From assembly GCF_037038585.1 (NCBI RefSeq), contig NC_092541.1, forward strand, positions 1,540,445-1,604,444: 64,000 bases of DNA. Reading direction: 5' to 3'. Position numbers and translations under genes: made by a program. The stretch comes from Patagioenas fasciata. Taxonomy: Eukaryota; Chordata; Aves; Columbiformes; Columbidae. Below are positions 33,801 through 54,400 of the stretch, one piece after another; positions within the stretch are counted from its first letter, which is position 1, and each line of letters begins with the position of its first letter. The notes under the pieces were generated by a model. It saw nothing but the letters and a program-made list of their open reading frames with translations. It searched no databases and was not told the DNA's origin.

Positions 33801-36800
33801 TGAAGGCACAGCCGCTTGCTCCCCAAAGAAGTCTTAAAGCTTGACCTAAGCAGCTAAAAGCCACGTTTGTTTTTAAACTGGGCTCCCATGCGCGGGTGCC
33901 TCGATGTGCAGAGCTTCTCACCCCTCCGCTTCCCACCTCTGGCTGGGAATACTGTGCGGCTCATTGACGGCTTCAAGGGGAGGTGAAGATGTTTCTAATT
34001 AGGCAGAGGTTTGAAATACCCTTCTAAATACACCAGCCCTGATGCATTTTGCTGGGGCTGCTGACAGGCCCGGAGGCGTTTCAATGCACCTCGGTCGCTC
34101 GGCTCTGAAATCGCTTTGCAAACAGGGCAGGAACCTGGTGCTGTGGATGCTGGGGCTCGTCGGGCAGCCCCACGGTGTCCGCTTGTGTTTGAACCGAGCG
34201 AGTCCTCAGGCTCCTCCTGAGACCCTGAGCAGCAGCTGGTGTCTGGATGGAGGTGGAATATTCAGTGTTTTCCAAATATCCCACGCCTGGGTGATCCAAC
34301 CCGCGGGAGGCGGTGGAGGCAAGTGAGCAGCGGTGCCCTCCAGGGTGGAACCTGCTTCGGTGCTGCAGAGACACAGGGACCCTCGATTTGAGGATGTGCC
34401 ATGGTCCCCCCATGGTTTTTGGGGCTGGCTGGATAAAGTGCGTGTGCTCAGCTGGTGGGGGGAGAGACCTTTGGCCGGTGCGAGAGGCCCTGCCGTAATC
34501 GCTGTGACGCGCGGGCAGAGCCCTGGTGACAAATCATTAACTTGCTCCGACAGGCCGGGTGCTGACGGGTGTTGGTGATAATTTCTTGCGAAGCGTTTGA
34601 ACTTTACAGATGTAATGCGGTTGGATGGAGAAATTAAGCCGGGGCTCAGCAGCCCTGGTCCCTCCCCGCTGCTTCGGCTCCTCCGGCAGCACCAGAGCCA
34701 GGTGGGCAGGATGCTGCGTTTCTGTGCACCGGGAGCTGGGAACAGCCTGTGAGCCTCAGCGCCGAAATTTAAAGCCTGCAATTATGATGTTCGTAAAGGA
34801 CAACTTGTTCTTTGTGCTCTTTAAAACAAAATAATGATTATTATTTTTTTTTTCCCCTTATCCAGATGGAGTTATTGTGATTAATTGCACCGTGCCAGTT
34901 CTTTTTATGGACAAGTGGTGAGATCCCATCTCTCCCAGCAGTGTTACTAATGAGATTGGCCAACTTTAATTGAGGAGGGGATGTGCATGGGTGCCCAGTG
35001 GTGCCCGTGCGAGGGCTGGGTCGCTCTGCCCTGTGCTGCGGGAGGATGCCCGGTGTTGCGTGTCCTCTTGCAATGGGAGAGAGCTTGATGGGTGATGCGT
35101 TGTCATTTTGTGAAGTGCCAAAATCTTACAGCCCAGACTTGGCGTGTGCTGGAGCTGTCAGTATCTGTTAATTTGGGTGAGGAGCTTCCAGAGGCTGGGG
35201 GAACGTGCTCTGTGTTGATGGAGAGCATCGGTGGAGCGGGTCGTGGTGGAGATGCCAACGCTGCTGCCAGGGTCTTGCTGCGCTTGCGGGGATGCAGGAG
35301 CTTCACATGGGGCTTTGAGCAGCTCAAACTTAACCTTGCCAGGAGCAGCTGAAAAATAAATAGGGTTTTAGAGCATCCCCTGGTGAGGGAGCCTGGGTCT
35401 GAAGAGTGGCTCTTGCACCCCTTGCTGCCCTCCCTGGGTGACCTGAGGTTGTTGGAGCTCATGGGGCTGCTGGTGAGCATCAGGGGACAAAGGCCATCGG
35501 CTCCTTTGTGCGCAGGGAGGGCCAAGGTGTCCTCACCCTGTCACAGCCCACTCTCTAATGAGAGGCTGATCCCCCATTGCCTGTCTTCTCATTAAACCTC
35601 AAGCTGCTCTCGCTCCCCTTTGAATTCTTCCACTTATCTTCACTGTAAAGCCCCATTGAAAGGGCTCATGGTCGCCGGGATCTGACTCTAACGCTTCCCA
35701 TTGATGCTGCTGAGGTCTTGAAAAGCTCCTTTCTCTGCCTCCTCCCGCTGCGTGCTCCTTCGAGGCATCCTCTTCAAAACCATTGAAGCTTTTGTACAGC
35801 GCTGGCTCTGTTGTCTGCAGCAGCGGCTTCGTTAGCTGCTGCCCCAGCTTCGTTAGCATCAGTGCAATGGTGCTGCGTCTGGGCAGGGTTTGCCGGCCGT
35901 GGGGGACCTGGGTGCCCTTGACCTTGGGAGGGCCCTGCTGCTGCCGAGCCCGCTCTCCCCCAGCGGTCACCGATCCCCCGGCTGCTCCAGGAGGGTGGGC
36001 AGGACCGGAGATCACTTGCGTGTAGCATAAGTGCTTCTAAAATAGTCTTTTTCTCGCATGGCATTTCTTGAATTGCCTCAACTGCCTCTTTCCTTTATCC
36101 TAAAAGCCTCAGTGACGGTAATTGCAGTCGCTCGCACGCTTCCCGCAGCCGAGCTCAGCTCCTGAGCGGGCGCATCTCCAGCGCTGCTGCTCTGGTCCCC
36201 TGGGGCCGGGAAGGATGCGGGCAAGGCCGGGGCTCTGCGGGGGCTGCAGCAGCCGCTCGGCAGCGCCGGGTGCTCCGCGCAGGGGCCGGGGCAGCGGGGA
36301 GATGTGTGTGATGTCCCCAACTGCCTCTTGCACCCATTGACCCCCAGGTCCTGCTGCTCCCGTGCAGCCCATGCCTGGGACTTGGGGTGTGCGGGTGCTC
36401 TGTGCCTGCTCACCTAGGGGTGACCCCATGTTTGCCGCTCACCCCGGGGACCCCTGCGTGCTGAGAAGCCCCTGAGCAATAACTGTTTTTGCATGAAGCT
36501 GCATTCATGACCTCCCTTATGTTTTGGGCAGCTCAGCCGTGTGTGAGCGGAGCGCCGTGCCCTGCTGGCTGTGAGGCCGAAGGCTCCTCCTGGCAGCCGG
36601 AGGGAAGGGCTGGTCAGGGCTGTGTGTTTATGGAGATTTCCTCTGCAGACGGTGTCTTGGAGGGGGGGACGATGCTGCCTGGATGCTGATCAAATGGCTC
36701 TGGGGGCGGATGAGCTGCTGGCCGGTGCCTCGGAGCTGCGGGAGCTTCCTCTGCCTCCCCCGGCATTCCCGGCTACGGGAAGTGGTGGGAGAGGGATTAA

Positions 36801-38010
36801 CCTTCTATCCCCCGTGTGGGGGTGGCTGAAGCCCCTGCCAGCCCTATGTCCCACATAGGGCCATTGGAAGTGCTCCCCCAAACCTGCTGCCCCCTCTGTG
36901 GGCACCCCACATCTTCCTCGCTGTTTCCTGGGGGCGTCTCTTGCTGTTGCTGGGGGTGAGTCCTATTTGTCTGAGGGTCCCAGCTCTATGCAGGCAGGGG
37001 GGCTCAGCTGGGGCTTGGGAGTCCTGCTGGGGTTCATAACAGCCTGGTTGGAGGGAGATGAGTGCTGGGGTCAGCAGTTGTCCTACCGAGGGGGCTGGAT
37101 CCCCCCTGCTCATGGCTGACCCCTCCTGGGCAGGTATTTTCACGTCTGCCCTAAATACACTGGATTTTCATGCATGGAGCGCTGCCCTCCCCTTCACCGC
37201 TTCCAGGGCACGGTGGGGGTCCTGCCCCACTGCAGCTGCTCACCGCCAAAAGCATCGCTGGTGAATGGCTGACCCAGGAGCAACCAGCATCCCCTGCTTG
37301 TCTCAATCTGGTCCCCGTGAGCAGCAGGGAGGACATCCAAGGACATAACCCAGCGTGGAGGATGGGGGAGATGCTTGTGTTGAGTGGCTGACCCTCACTG
37401 AGTGATGAGCAGAGGATGCTTGACGCAGGGTTCAGAAAATGTCACTGCTCGCCGCTGGAGTGTCTGACATTCGCTCCATTGGCCCCGTCACCTCGGGTGC
37501 CCATGGCAGTGAGCAACCCCCCTGGGCTGCTGGTGGGGTGATGCTCCAGGAGAGGGGGGGGACTGCATTTAACAAGGTGCCTTTGGTCCCTTCTGGGGCC
37601 TCCTGGGAATGGAGAGTCCCCTGGGCTGTGTCACAGCCGTCCCCTGTCCCTGCTGCTGCAGGACACTGTGCTCAGGTGCATCTATCACGCTGCTTGGGCC
37701 CACTGTCCTTCTCAGGCTTGTCTGGGGCCGATCACCAGAGCTCGTGTCTGGACTCTGAGGAGCTTCACTGGCTTTTGATGTCCCTGGGGTGCCAGCGGTG
37801 CAGACGGAGGGGGTGGCAGGGATGTGGCTCATGCATAATGCAGGGCTCTGGAAGAAGCCGGTGCCCGAGCCCAACTCACAGAGGTTTGAAAAATTAAGTG
37901 CCTGTCAAACGCCTGTAAATTGTAGAACAGCCGTTACTGGTCGAGTGACAGCACAAGTGGCACCGGCCCCTCCTGCCAGTGCCAGCTTCCCTGGCCTGGG
38001 ACAAGGAATT

Positions 38011-38432
38011 ACTGGAGAGAGTCCAGGGAGGGACACAAAGATGCTGAGGGGTCTGGAGCATCGTTGTGATGAGGAGACACTGAGAGAGCTGGGGCTGTTG
38101 AGCTGGGGAAGAGAAGCTCAGAGGGATCTGATCAATGGATCAATATCTCAGGGTGGGTGTCAGGATGGACCAGACTCTGTTCAGCAGTGCCCAGCACCAG
38201 GGTGAGGGGCAACGGGCACAGACTGAAACACAGGAGGCTCCATCTGAACACGAGGAGAAACTTCTTTCCTTTGCGGTGCCAGAGCCTGGCCCAGGCTGCC
38301 CAGAGCGGGTGTGGAGTCTCCTTCTCTGAGCCATTCAAACCCCCTGGGATCCTGTGTGATCTGCTCTGTGACCTGCGTGAGCAGGGCTGGGGATCTACAG
38401 GGGTCCCTTAACCCCAACCACTGTCATTCTTG
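38011..38432 (+). mobile_element. CR1 LINE fragment in JUP intron 1
   Basis: Plus-strand CR1 3' region. Recognisable blocks are CTGGAGAGAGTCCAGGGAGG, CTGAGAGAGCTGGGGCTGTT, GAGGAGAAACTTCTTTCC and CAGGCTGCCCAGAG. It ends without a clean ATTCTATG terminus, so the 3' tip is degraded. Confidence 0.85.
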
Positions 38433-39470
38433 GGCTTCCCAACACAATTTGGAGGCTCTTCCACCGTGGCGACCCAGACAGGAGGACTTATTCTCCCAAA
38501 CACTGATGTGACAGCCCCCGCTCCTGGCTCAGCGCAGGGGCTCTGCTGGCCAAACCCCGCTCTGGCACGGGGTGTGGAGTGGCACTGGGCTCTCCCCTCG
38601 CCCCCGGCACCGTGTGTCACGCACCGCCTGGCTGTGCCGAACAGAAACGCCGGCTCCTGCCTGTGCCGTCGTGGGAACGATCTGGATCTGCCCCCGCTGG
38701 CCTCCATTAGTGGGTCCGGCTCTTGCTGCCTCATAAACATGCATTATGCACGACCCATTAAAGGCAGAGCTGTACTTAGCCTGCAGATTGCTGCTTGACA
38801 GCTCAAAGATATCGAATTGACAGGAGCAGCACCCTGCAGCAGCTCTGGGAAGGTGGCTGGGGGGTGGGGATGGACGTGGTGGGATTCAGGATGCATCCAG
38901 CCAGGGGGTCCTGCCACCCACCTGGGTGCTGCTCCCCGGGAATCTGTGTTTGTAGCCAGGCTGGGATTTTCTTCCCTGTTCCGCTCGCCAGGGCTCGGCC
39001 GCTCCTTGGGAACAGCCGGCAGCGCTGGGGCGAGTCGTGCCAAGCCCGTGCGTGCCGTGTCCTGCCGAGCCGCCTCGTGCAACCCGCGTCCTCGGCCACC
39101 GCCCGACGCCCTGACTCAGCCACCGGCATGGTGGGGGGCTCGTCCCCCTGTTCCCCTTGCTCCACAAGGAGGGTGCTGGTGCTGCACCAGCCCGGCTGGT
39201 CCCTGCGAGCCCGGAGCTGTGCGGGTGCTGGAGCGGAGCCAGGGGTGCGCGGCTGCCCTGGTCCAGCTTGCTGCATGAATCAGTGCTGGTGGAGGTGGTA
39301 ATTACGCCTCTGTTGGGAAGCGCGGTCGCTGCTGCGCTCAGCTATGCCGGGCAGCAGCTGCTCCCTGCGCCTCTTATCGCCTCTGAAACTCTGACTCATC
39401 CCCAGCCCTGTGTGGCCAGAGGAGGGGGCAGAAATCCCAGCAGTGGGTTGGTGGGGTTGGCTGGGTGCTG

Positions 39471-39512
39471 CCTCCATTCCTCCCTCCATCCCTCCCTCCA
39501 TCCTCCCCTCCT
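39471..39512. repeat. Polypyrimidine CCTCCATCCCTC microsatellite
   Basis: A run of C and T with interspersed A, made of degenerate CCTCCATC/CCTC units, in JUP intron 1. Confidence 0.7.
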
Positions 39513-40322
39513 GGCCATGCCGGGGGGCTGGATGTGGGGCTGGTGACTCACAGCCCCGCAGCGCCCGCCTGCCCCATGAGCTCAGGGGTTAATCCGTGAG
39601 CCATCCTCCCTCCCCTTGCATCCCCAAATTAAAGAGGAGGGGAAACCCAGCCCTGCTCGCAAGCAACCTTGGCTGGTTGGTCCTGAGTTTTGGGATGTGC
39701 TGGGCTGCGGGTGCAGCTGTGGCGTGATACTTGGCACAGCACCGGGAGCACCCAGCCCACGCCATGGGTGCTTGTGGTGCTGAGCACCCACGGGACGGCT
39801 GAGCGGGTGGCTTTGCCTGGTTATTTTTAGGTACTTTAGGAGTGTCCCAGAAAGGCTTCTAAAAAGGTTTACTTTATTCTTGGAGCCCCAGCCTTGTGGC
39901 CATACCCAGATCTCCGCCAGGCCCTGTCTCTGGTCTTTAAAAAGCCTCTGGCAGTGTGGGGGGGATGTGCAGTGGGGTCCCTCCGCGCCGGGCAGAGCCG
40001 CTCGCAGCTTGGCCGAGGCGGTGAGACGCGGCATTGCGTGGCTGAGGGCTTGGCCAACCGCGATCCGCGCCGGCTGCAGCCGCGGTTCGTGTCTGAACAC
40101 GAGCGGCGAAGTGCTGAGCTGTGGGATTCGTCATCCCGGGGCCGCCTTTCATCTCCCGTGGGGGAGGAGGGCAGATAGGAATCTGCTCCATCTGCTCGTG
40201 GGCTGCGCAGGGGCCGGCTGCTGCGCCGGGGTCTGCCGCGTGGGTTGGCGCAGGAGGGTCCTGCGGTGACCTGGGCTCTGCCGGAGACGTAACTTGTCCC
40301 CTCCCTGCCCCGCAGAGCAGCC

Positions 40323-48047
<7,725 letters not shown>

Positions 48048-49155
48048 CCCGCCCCGCAGCCCCCGCACCAGGTACCGGGTGGCATCCCCCTGGGGTGCGG
48101 GCACTTATCAAGGCACATTCGACCCTGGGATGGGTGGCAGGGTTGGGTGCGAGTCCCTGGTGCTGCCACAGGGTCCCCAGTGCTGCCGTGGGTCAGTGTT
48201 TCTCCACGGGTTCGGGGAGTCCTGGTCTGTGGTCTCCAATATCCGCTCTCGGTTGAGTAACTGGAGCTCTGTGCTGCCGTGCGCAGGTGTTTTCTCCGTA
48301 CAGAAGAGGGTGGCCCCAGAGCTGAGCATTCGCAAGAAGGACTTGGGAGACAGAAGTGCCTGAGAAGACAAACTTTTCCATTCCCACGAGAGGTTTTATT
48401 TTTCGGTTTGTTTTCCTTCGCTGTGGGTCTGTGGAGAAGGTCCTCCCTCCTGGGACTGCTTCGAGCACCTACTGCCGCGTCCAGAATCCAAGATACTGTT
48501 TCTGAAGCTTTAAAATACACAAACCTCGCACCGTTAGCAACCTTTCCTTGGCAAAATAGTCTTTTCTATGAATATATATTTCTTTTTTATTTTTAATATG
48601 GTGCCAATGGCTTTTGCCGTCCTTAAGTTCCTGCTTTCTAACTTCCCCACTATTTGTTCTGCGTGTTAGTGCTCTAGGAAAGGAATCTAACACGGGAAAA
48701 CCCTTTGCTGTCTGCGAGCTCTGACTTAATCAGGCCCATCCGGAGCTTGCTGAGAGCAAAGGGGGCCCTGTCCCAGGACCTTCGTTGTAGCCACGGGGAT
48801 GTCTGCGGTTTAATTCTTTCCGATCAGCGTTGGGGAGCTGACTTTGTGTACCTGCCTGTCCTACCAGTACCCCTAGGGGAGTGACTCCAGCGTTAGGAAC
48901 CGTGTCCTTGTACTGATCTCTGTTGCACATTTTAACCCGTTTCCCTTCTTTTTGGTGAGTGGTGTGTTTCCATCCCCTCCTCCCCTTATCTAACGCATTT
49001 TTTAAAGAGGCTCTAGATCTGATGGTGGTTGAATGCTTCGACCGGAAAGGGATGGACAGTTACTGGAGTGTGGTTCAGGAATAGAAGAGTTTATTATTTC
49101 TGTAAGTTGTTTTTGTATAGACCAAAGCAAAGAATAAAATACCCCCCCCCAGCCC
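48048..49155 (+). other. JUP: JUP 3' UTR
   Basis: Non-coding sequence follows the stop codon TAA at 48045-48047. It grows AT-rich toward its end (48530-48610) and closes at the AATAAA at 49133-49138. Homology to coding sequence is not seen. Confidence 0.75.
49133..49138 (+). terminator. JUP poly(A) signal
   Basis: AATAAA in AAAGAATAAAATACC, about 1.1 kb after the JUP stop codon, followed by GT-rich sequence from 49160. Confidence 0.8.
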
Positions 49156-51330
49156 CTCGTTGCCCTGAGCCTGTTCTGTCACCGTGGAAGGTGAGTGAGT
49201 CCCCTTGGGGCAGCAGGGATGAAGGTGCCATCGCATTCCTCAGCCCAGACACTGGTGGTTCCCTCCTATGGACAAACTCATTCCCACACTCTGCATCTGC
49301 TTTTCCTGGCCGAGGGCTCAGGTGGCGGCTGGGGGGACAAACAGGTCCCCTCTCTGTGCCTGGGGGACGATGCTCAGCGGGCACAGGCCACCCCTGTGGC
49401 ACCGGCAGCAGCTCCCCCCATAACCCCGCGCCCTGACACACCACCAGCCCTTCCCTTGTCATCACCAGGTCGTTAGCATGGCGGCCCCGTCCAGGTGTCT
49501 GTCTGCTCTGTCAGGAGGTAAAAACTCCCCGTAATTAAGATGTTTGTTTGTTAGGCAGCTCCACCACCATCTCCGCTCTGCCGCTCCCTTGTGCGAGCTC
49601 TGGGGGATAAATGCGCCGGTTGGGAGCGAGCCCCGCTGATTGATGGAGTGAAGCCTGGATGGAGCCGTGATAGACCAGCTTAAAAAAGTGATTTACTCAG
49701 TGAAACCCGGTTGCCTTTTCCGCAGCGCGGCTTCGTAGCGGGGACAGATGGCAGAGGGAATATTCTCAGCTGAAACTCCGGCAGCTGCGCCCGGGGAGGG
49801 CGATGGGGAAGCGGCACCAGGTGCTAGGAAGGGATTGTGCTGGGAGGTGGAAACTGTTCACAAGTTACACACCAACTTCAGGGCTGCCTGTCTGCTCCGT
49901 GGCCTCTTTGGCACGGGGACGGGGCCAAGGACAACGACTGCCAGCTGTCCTGGACTTTACCAAAGCACCTTTCTGGGCACGAAGGTGCAGGCTAAGCCCA
50001 GAAGCAGGGTTTGCCTTCAGCAGCTCTCTGCGAGCTGGCGGGCAGGGCTGTGGGGCTTGGGGTGTTTGTGCCAGGGGATGGAAGGGTGAAATGTGGGTGG
50101 TCCCAGGATGCCCACATCAGGGAACAGAGGTGGGGAACCCAGAGAGAGCAGCTGTGTCACACAGTGATGTCTGCACTGGTGGCTTGGGGTGCTGTGGTGG
50201 CACCGGGGGACAGCTGGAGAGACAGGGCATCATCTCTGGCCCCCCCGGCTCTGAGCTCTGCCTGCTGTAGCACAGCTCCTTGTGGCAAGACACTGATCAG
50301 CCCGACACGGCGGCCACCAGCGTGGGGAGATTGTGGGGATGTGATCAAAGGGAGCTGGGAACAAAGTCGCGGCCGTTCCGTCCCGCTGTCAGCATCAACC
50401 CCTCTGTCCTTGGCGTGTTTGCTCGGCCCTGCTGCGGAGGGAGGCGAAGTGGGGGGTCAGGGAGGTGGAAGGATGGGGCGCTCACCACTCACAGGGCTGG
50501 GGTAGGACGTGGAGGTTTGCACGTCCATCGTGGTCAATCCCAGGGCTGGGTTAGGATCGAGCTGGGGACAAAGGCAGCAGGAGCAGGTCTGGGAAAGGAG
50601 AACAGTGCTGGCTTGGGGGACATCCTGCGCTGAGCTCAGCCCGGGGCTGCGGCCAAGCCCCGGTGCAGCGGGGATGCGGCCGTGCTTCCTGCCACAGACC
50701 GTGCCAGCACCAGCAGCGAGCAAAACAACAGCTGCTTTCCGGGCAGCCCCCGTAGAGCCGAGTGCGCTTCCGGAGGACAGCGGGGCCAGGGAGGCTTGTG
50801 GGACAAGACTGGGGGACCAGACATCCCTGCCTGCTGCAGGCACTGCCACACCAAGGGACAGATCAGTGACAGGCAATGGGAATAAGCCCACATATTCAGG
50901 GGGCCTTGGCGATCCACCCAGGCCAGTGCTTGCTGCGTGGGCTGTGCAGTGGGGGACACCATTCGTGCACCCTGACCTGCATCCCCAGGGTGACTTGGAG
51001 GAGGGGATGGAGCGCTCCTGCTCCCAGCTCTCTCCCCCACCCCTGTCCCCATGTATTGCAGCAGAGCTGCCAGTGCTTCTGATGCACCCCAAGAATCTGT
51101 GCCTGAGGGGACAAGGGGCTTCAGCCCTAGGCTGGTGGCACCCACTGCAATGGGGCTGCCAGGGAACACCGCTGGGATTTCAGGGCAGAAACAGCCAGGA
51201 GGCACCTGTACCAGGACAGCCGGAGCTGCTCGCGGGGTCTCCCAGGAGCTGCATCCCCCGGGGAGCCGGAGTGGGAGCAGAACCCGGGCGAGGAGGGCCC
51301 GGGGGGTCACCCCGGGAGGCGGCGGGGCGG
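49156..51330. other. Intergenic, JUP to HAP1
   Basis: About 2.2 kb. It becomes CpG-rich from about 51200. No conserved protein, RNA gene or clear transposon was recognised. The long open frames crossing 50500-52200 are GC-driven, as argued in the rejected list. Confidence 0.5.
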
Positions 51331-51349
51331 ACTACAGGTCCCAGCATGC
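51331..51349 (+). promoter_or_regulatory. ZNF143/THAP11-type promoter element (SBS)
   Basis: ACTACAGGTCCCAGCATGC matches the long ZNF143 (Staf) consensus ACTACA-N-NTCCCAG-M-ATGC almost perfectly. It lies 62 bp upstream of the ATG at 51411 in a CpG island. Such sites mark core promoters of TATA-less genes. This supports a real promoter for the upstream HAP1 first exon. Confidence 0.75.
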
Positions 51350-51410
51350 CCGGTCGTGCTCCGCACCTGCCCGGGGAGCGGCTTTTCTTATCGGCGGGGC
51401 CGCGGGAGCG

Positions 51411-54400
51411 ATGTCCGAGGGCCCCGCCGCCGCCTCCGCGCCGGGAGCAGCGCCCAGCGGTGAGTGCGCCCCGGGACCCCCGGTGCACCGAGAGCCCCCA
51501 CCCCCCGGTGCGCCGAGCCCCCGGCTCTCCCCGTATCCCATCCCCCCGCTCCGGGATGCACCGAATCCCCACTGTCATCGGGCGCACTGTCCCCACCGGT
51601 CCCCCGGGGGGGTCACAGGTGACAGCTGCCGGTGCCCGCTGGAGAATTTACCCCCTTCTCCCGGCGCCCGGCTCCCTCCACCGCCCCGCTCCCACTCGTG
51701 GGCTCCCACACCCGGTAACACGTCTCCACACTTCGCTGCCGGAGCCGTCGCCCCTCGCCCGGGATGTCCCCCGTTTGCGGCCGGGGGTCTCGGGGGTCCC
51801 GGGGGCCGGTGTGGCCTCAGCAGCGGCTGCCTGGGGAGGGGGTTCGGGTGTGGCTGCGCTTTGGGGTTCCCGGTGCCCGAACCAGGAAGTCTGCAGGGGA
51901 GCGGGAAGGGTTTTCCTGCTCTACGGGAAAAGGCTGATGGTGCTGAGGGTGTTTCTGCAGGGGGAAGGGAACGGGGGGTTCAGGGAACCCACGGGCTGAC
52001 CAGTCTGCGAGAAGGGTGCTGGGGGTCACGACAGAGCAAAGGTGACGGAGCCGAGCTGCGGGCTGGGGAGCCTGGCAGCACCAGGATGAGCTGCTGGGGC
52101 AGGAATCCATCCCCCGGCAGCCTCGGGTGCGGGGAGAGGCTCATTTCTGAACGCTGCGTCGGGCAGATGCTGCCTCCTGGGGTCGCCTGAGCATCAGGAC
52201 GGGACGGAACGGGCCGTGGGACCGCAGCCTGGCTGTGTCCGTACCCTTCCCTGCACGACAGCAGCGACGTTCCCAGCCCCGGGGACTCTGCGAGGTCTCC
52301 TTTGGGACATCCCCTGAGCTGGGACAGGGCAGGACTGCAGTTACTCCCAACCCAGTGGCAGGATTGAACCACCACCTCATCCTTGCCCTGCATATTGGCC
52401 TTGCTGCTCTACAGTCCCCCAACCCAGGCACTTGTGGAGGTTCCTCACTCCGAGCTGCCTCCCCTCCCCAGCCCTGGGCTCCTGCTGCAGCAGCTGAAGG
52501 GAAAAAATAGCCAGGAGTGAGCCCAGCACCGCTCAGCTGCTGCTGAGCATCGGCACTGGGTGCAGGGTGGGGAAGGGGCTTCAGGTCATGTGAGAGAATC
52601 ATAGAATCATTTTGGTTGGAAAAGACCATCAAGATCATTGAGTCCAACCATTCACACACCCCTGGCACTAACCCATGATGAGAGCTTCATCTCTGGTCTG
52701 TCCAGCCCTCCAGGGATGGTGACTCCAGCACTGTCCTGGGCAGCCTGTTCCAATGCTCCACAGCCCTTTGGGGAAGAAATTGTTCCCAAGATCCAACCTC
52801 AACCTTCCCATGCCCAGCTGGAGGCTGTTTTCTCTCATCCTGTGCCTTGTTACTTGAGACAAGAGACCAAGACCCTCAAGTCCAGCCTGGGTGCTGGGCG
52901 CTGCAGGGCTGTGCAGGCAGGGAGATGTGCAGGCAGGGAGATGCACACACAGGGAGATGTGCAGGCAGGGAGATGTCTGGGCAGGAGCTGCATGACGGCA
53001 TCGGGCAGGGCAGAGAGCGGCGAGCACAGGCCTGTATGTGCAGCTGAGGAACGGGCTGAAATGGGGTCCCAGTTCTCCTGACCCACCATCACCGGCTCCA
53101 CCATCCTTCTGCTCTTACCCTGCTCCTCACCAGCTCCATTGGGGCAGGTCCTCAGGTCACCTGGCAGCTGAATGCTGGTGGCTGGGGGACAGTGAGGTCC
53201 GGGAGCGATGGGAGCTGCTTGTACATGTCTGAACAAGGTCTGCTGTGGGGAGGATTAATGTACGTGCAGGAGCTGGGCCAAGAGGAGACACAGGGCTCTG
53301 GCAACCCCAGCTGAGTGCTGACTCATGGGCCAGGCTCCCTCCCCGGAGCCAGCGGCAGCGTGGGGAGTGGGGCAGCGGCAACCCGGCTCCTCGGCACGGT
53401 GGGTCCCCTTCCTTCCCTGGGGAGAAGCGGGGAGGGAGAGGGTGTGTGGATTTGGGGCTGGGGAGCTGTTTTCTGGGAGCACGGTGCAGGACTAGGTGGT
53501 CCCAGTGCTGTGGGTGGGGGTGCTGTGGGCGTGCTGTGGGGTGTCCCCGCTGCCTCGGGCCTGTCTGTGGTGCCAGGGTGGATCTGGTCTCGCTGGAGGG
53601 AGGTACAGGGTGGCCTGGGTGCTGCGGACGTGACATCAGCCATGAGCACGTGCCGGGTGCCAGGGCAGCGATGCCATGGTGTGAACCAGCCGGTGCCGCG
53701 GCCTCCACTGCAGTAGAGGTGGGACATGGGCGTATGTGGCTTGCACGGGAGGCTCCTGCCCCACAGAGCAGAGGGGCAGCAGTGCCAGCAGTGCCAGCAG
53801 CTGAGCCAGGGCGACTGGAGGCAGCGGGAGAGCTGGAACATGCCGGTTTTATGGCCAGTCACGCGATGCGTTTATGGCTGGGGTGGGATGACCGTGGATG
53901 CTGCCCAGCCCTACCCTGGGCAACACAGCAGGTCCCTGCTCCACATCCTGGTGCCGATGGGCTGGAAGATCGCAGACGAACTTTGCTCTCCGAGGTGGGG
54001 CTCCCGAGGGCTCTTGCGGGAGCCGCTGGCACCACAGCTGTGTTCACACACTGCTGAGCGGCTCAACGGCCCCTTCCAGGGACCTGCCCGCCAGCCTGGG
54101 GGGAGCAGGGTCCTACCTGGTCCCTGTGGAGCATCCTGGCGCCAATCTGGATATCACCAAGCATTTGTTTTGGTGCTGAGTGCCCCACATGTCGTAGCGG
54201 CTGCTGCAGAGGCTGCGCTGAGCAGGTATGCCGACCCGGCGCCATCCCCAAAACTGCCCCACATCCAGCAGCATGTGGAGGATGAGCTGGGACCTGTCTG
54301 GGCACCGGCTGTCCCCATGGCCCCTGTCCCCACAGCAGCCCATGGGCTGGCTGGAGAGGGGGGACACCTGGACACTGGCCGTGTTGTCCAGGTCTCTACA

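Larger units (their letters stand above)
30889..40315 (+). other. JUP: JUP intron 1 (about 9.4 kb)
   Basis: The intron runs from the donor at 30889 to the acceptor at 40314-40315, seven bases ahead of the JUP start codon. It contains one CR1 fragment (38011-38432), a pyrimidine-rich tract (39471-39512) and a T-rich patch near 34840-34855. No convincing coding exon, tRNA or other RNA gene was recognised on either strand. Confidence 0.55.

Noticed and set aside
50509-51999. A 496-codon open frame on the plus strand, and a 379-codon frame at 51051-52190
   Set aside because: Both span a CpG island, promoter and the first HAP1 exon in the wrong frame. They are rich in P, G, R and A, as expected of GC-rich chance frames, and contain no recognisable domain.
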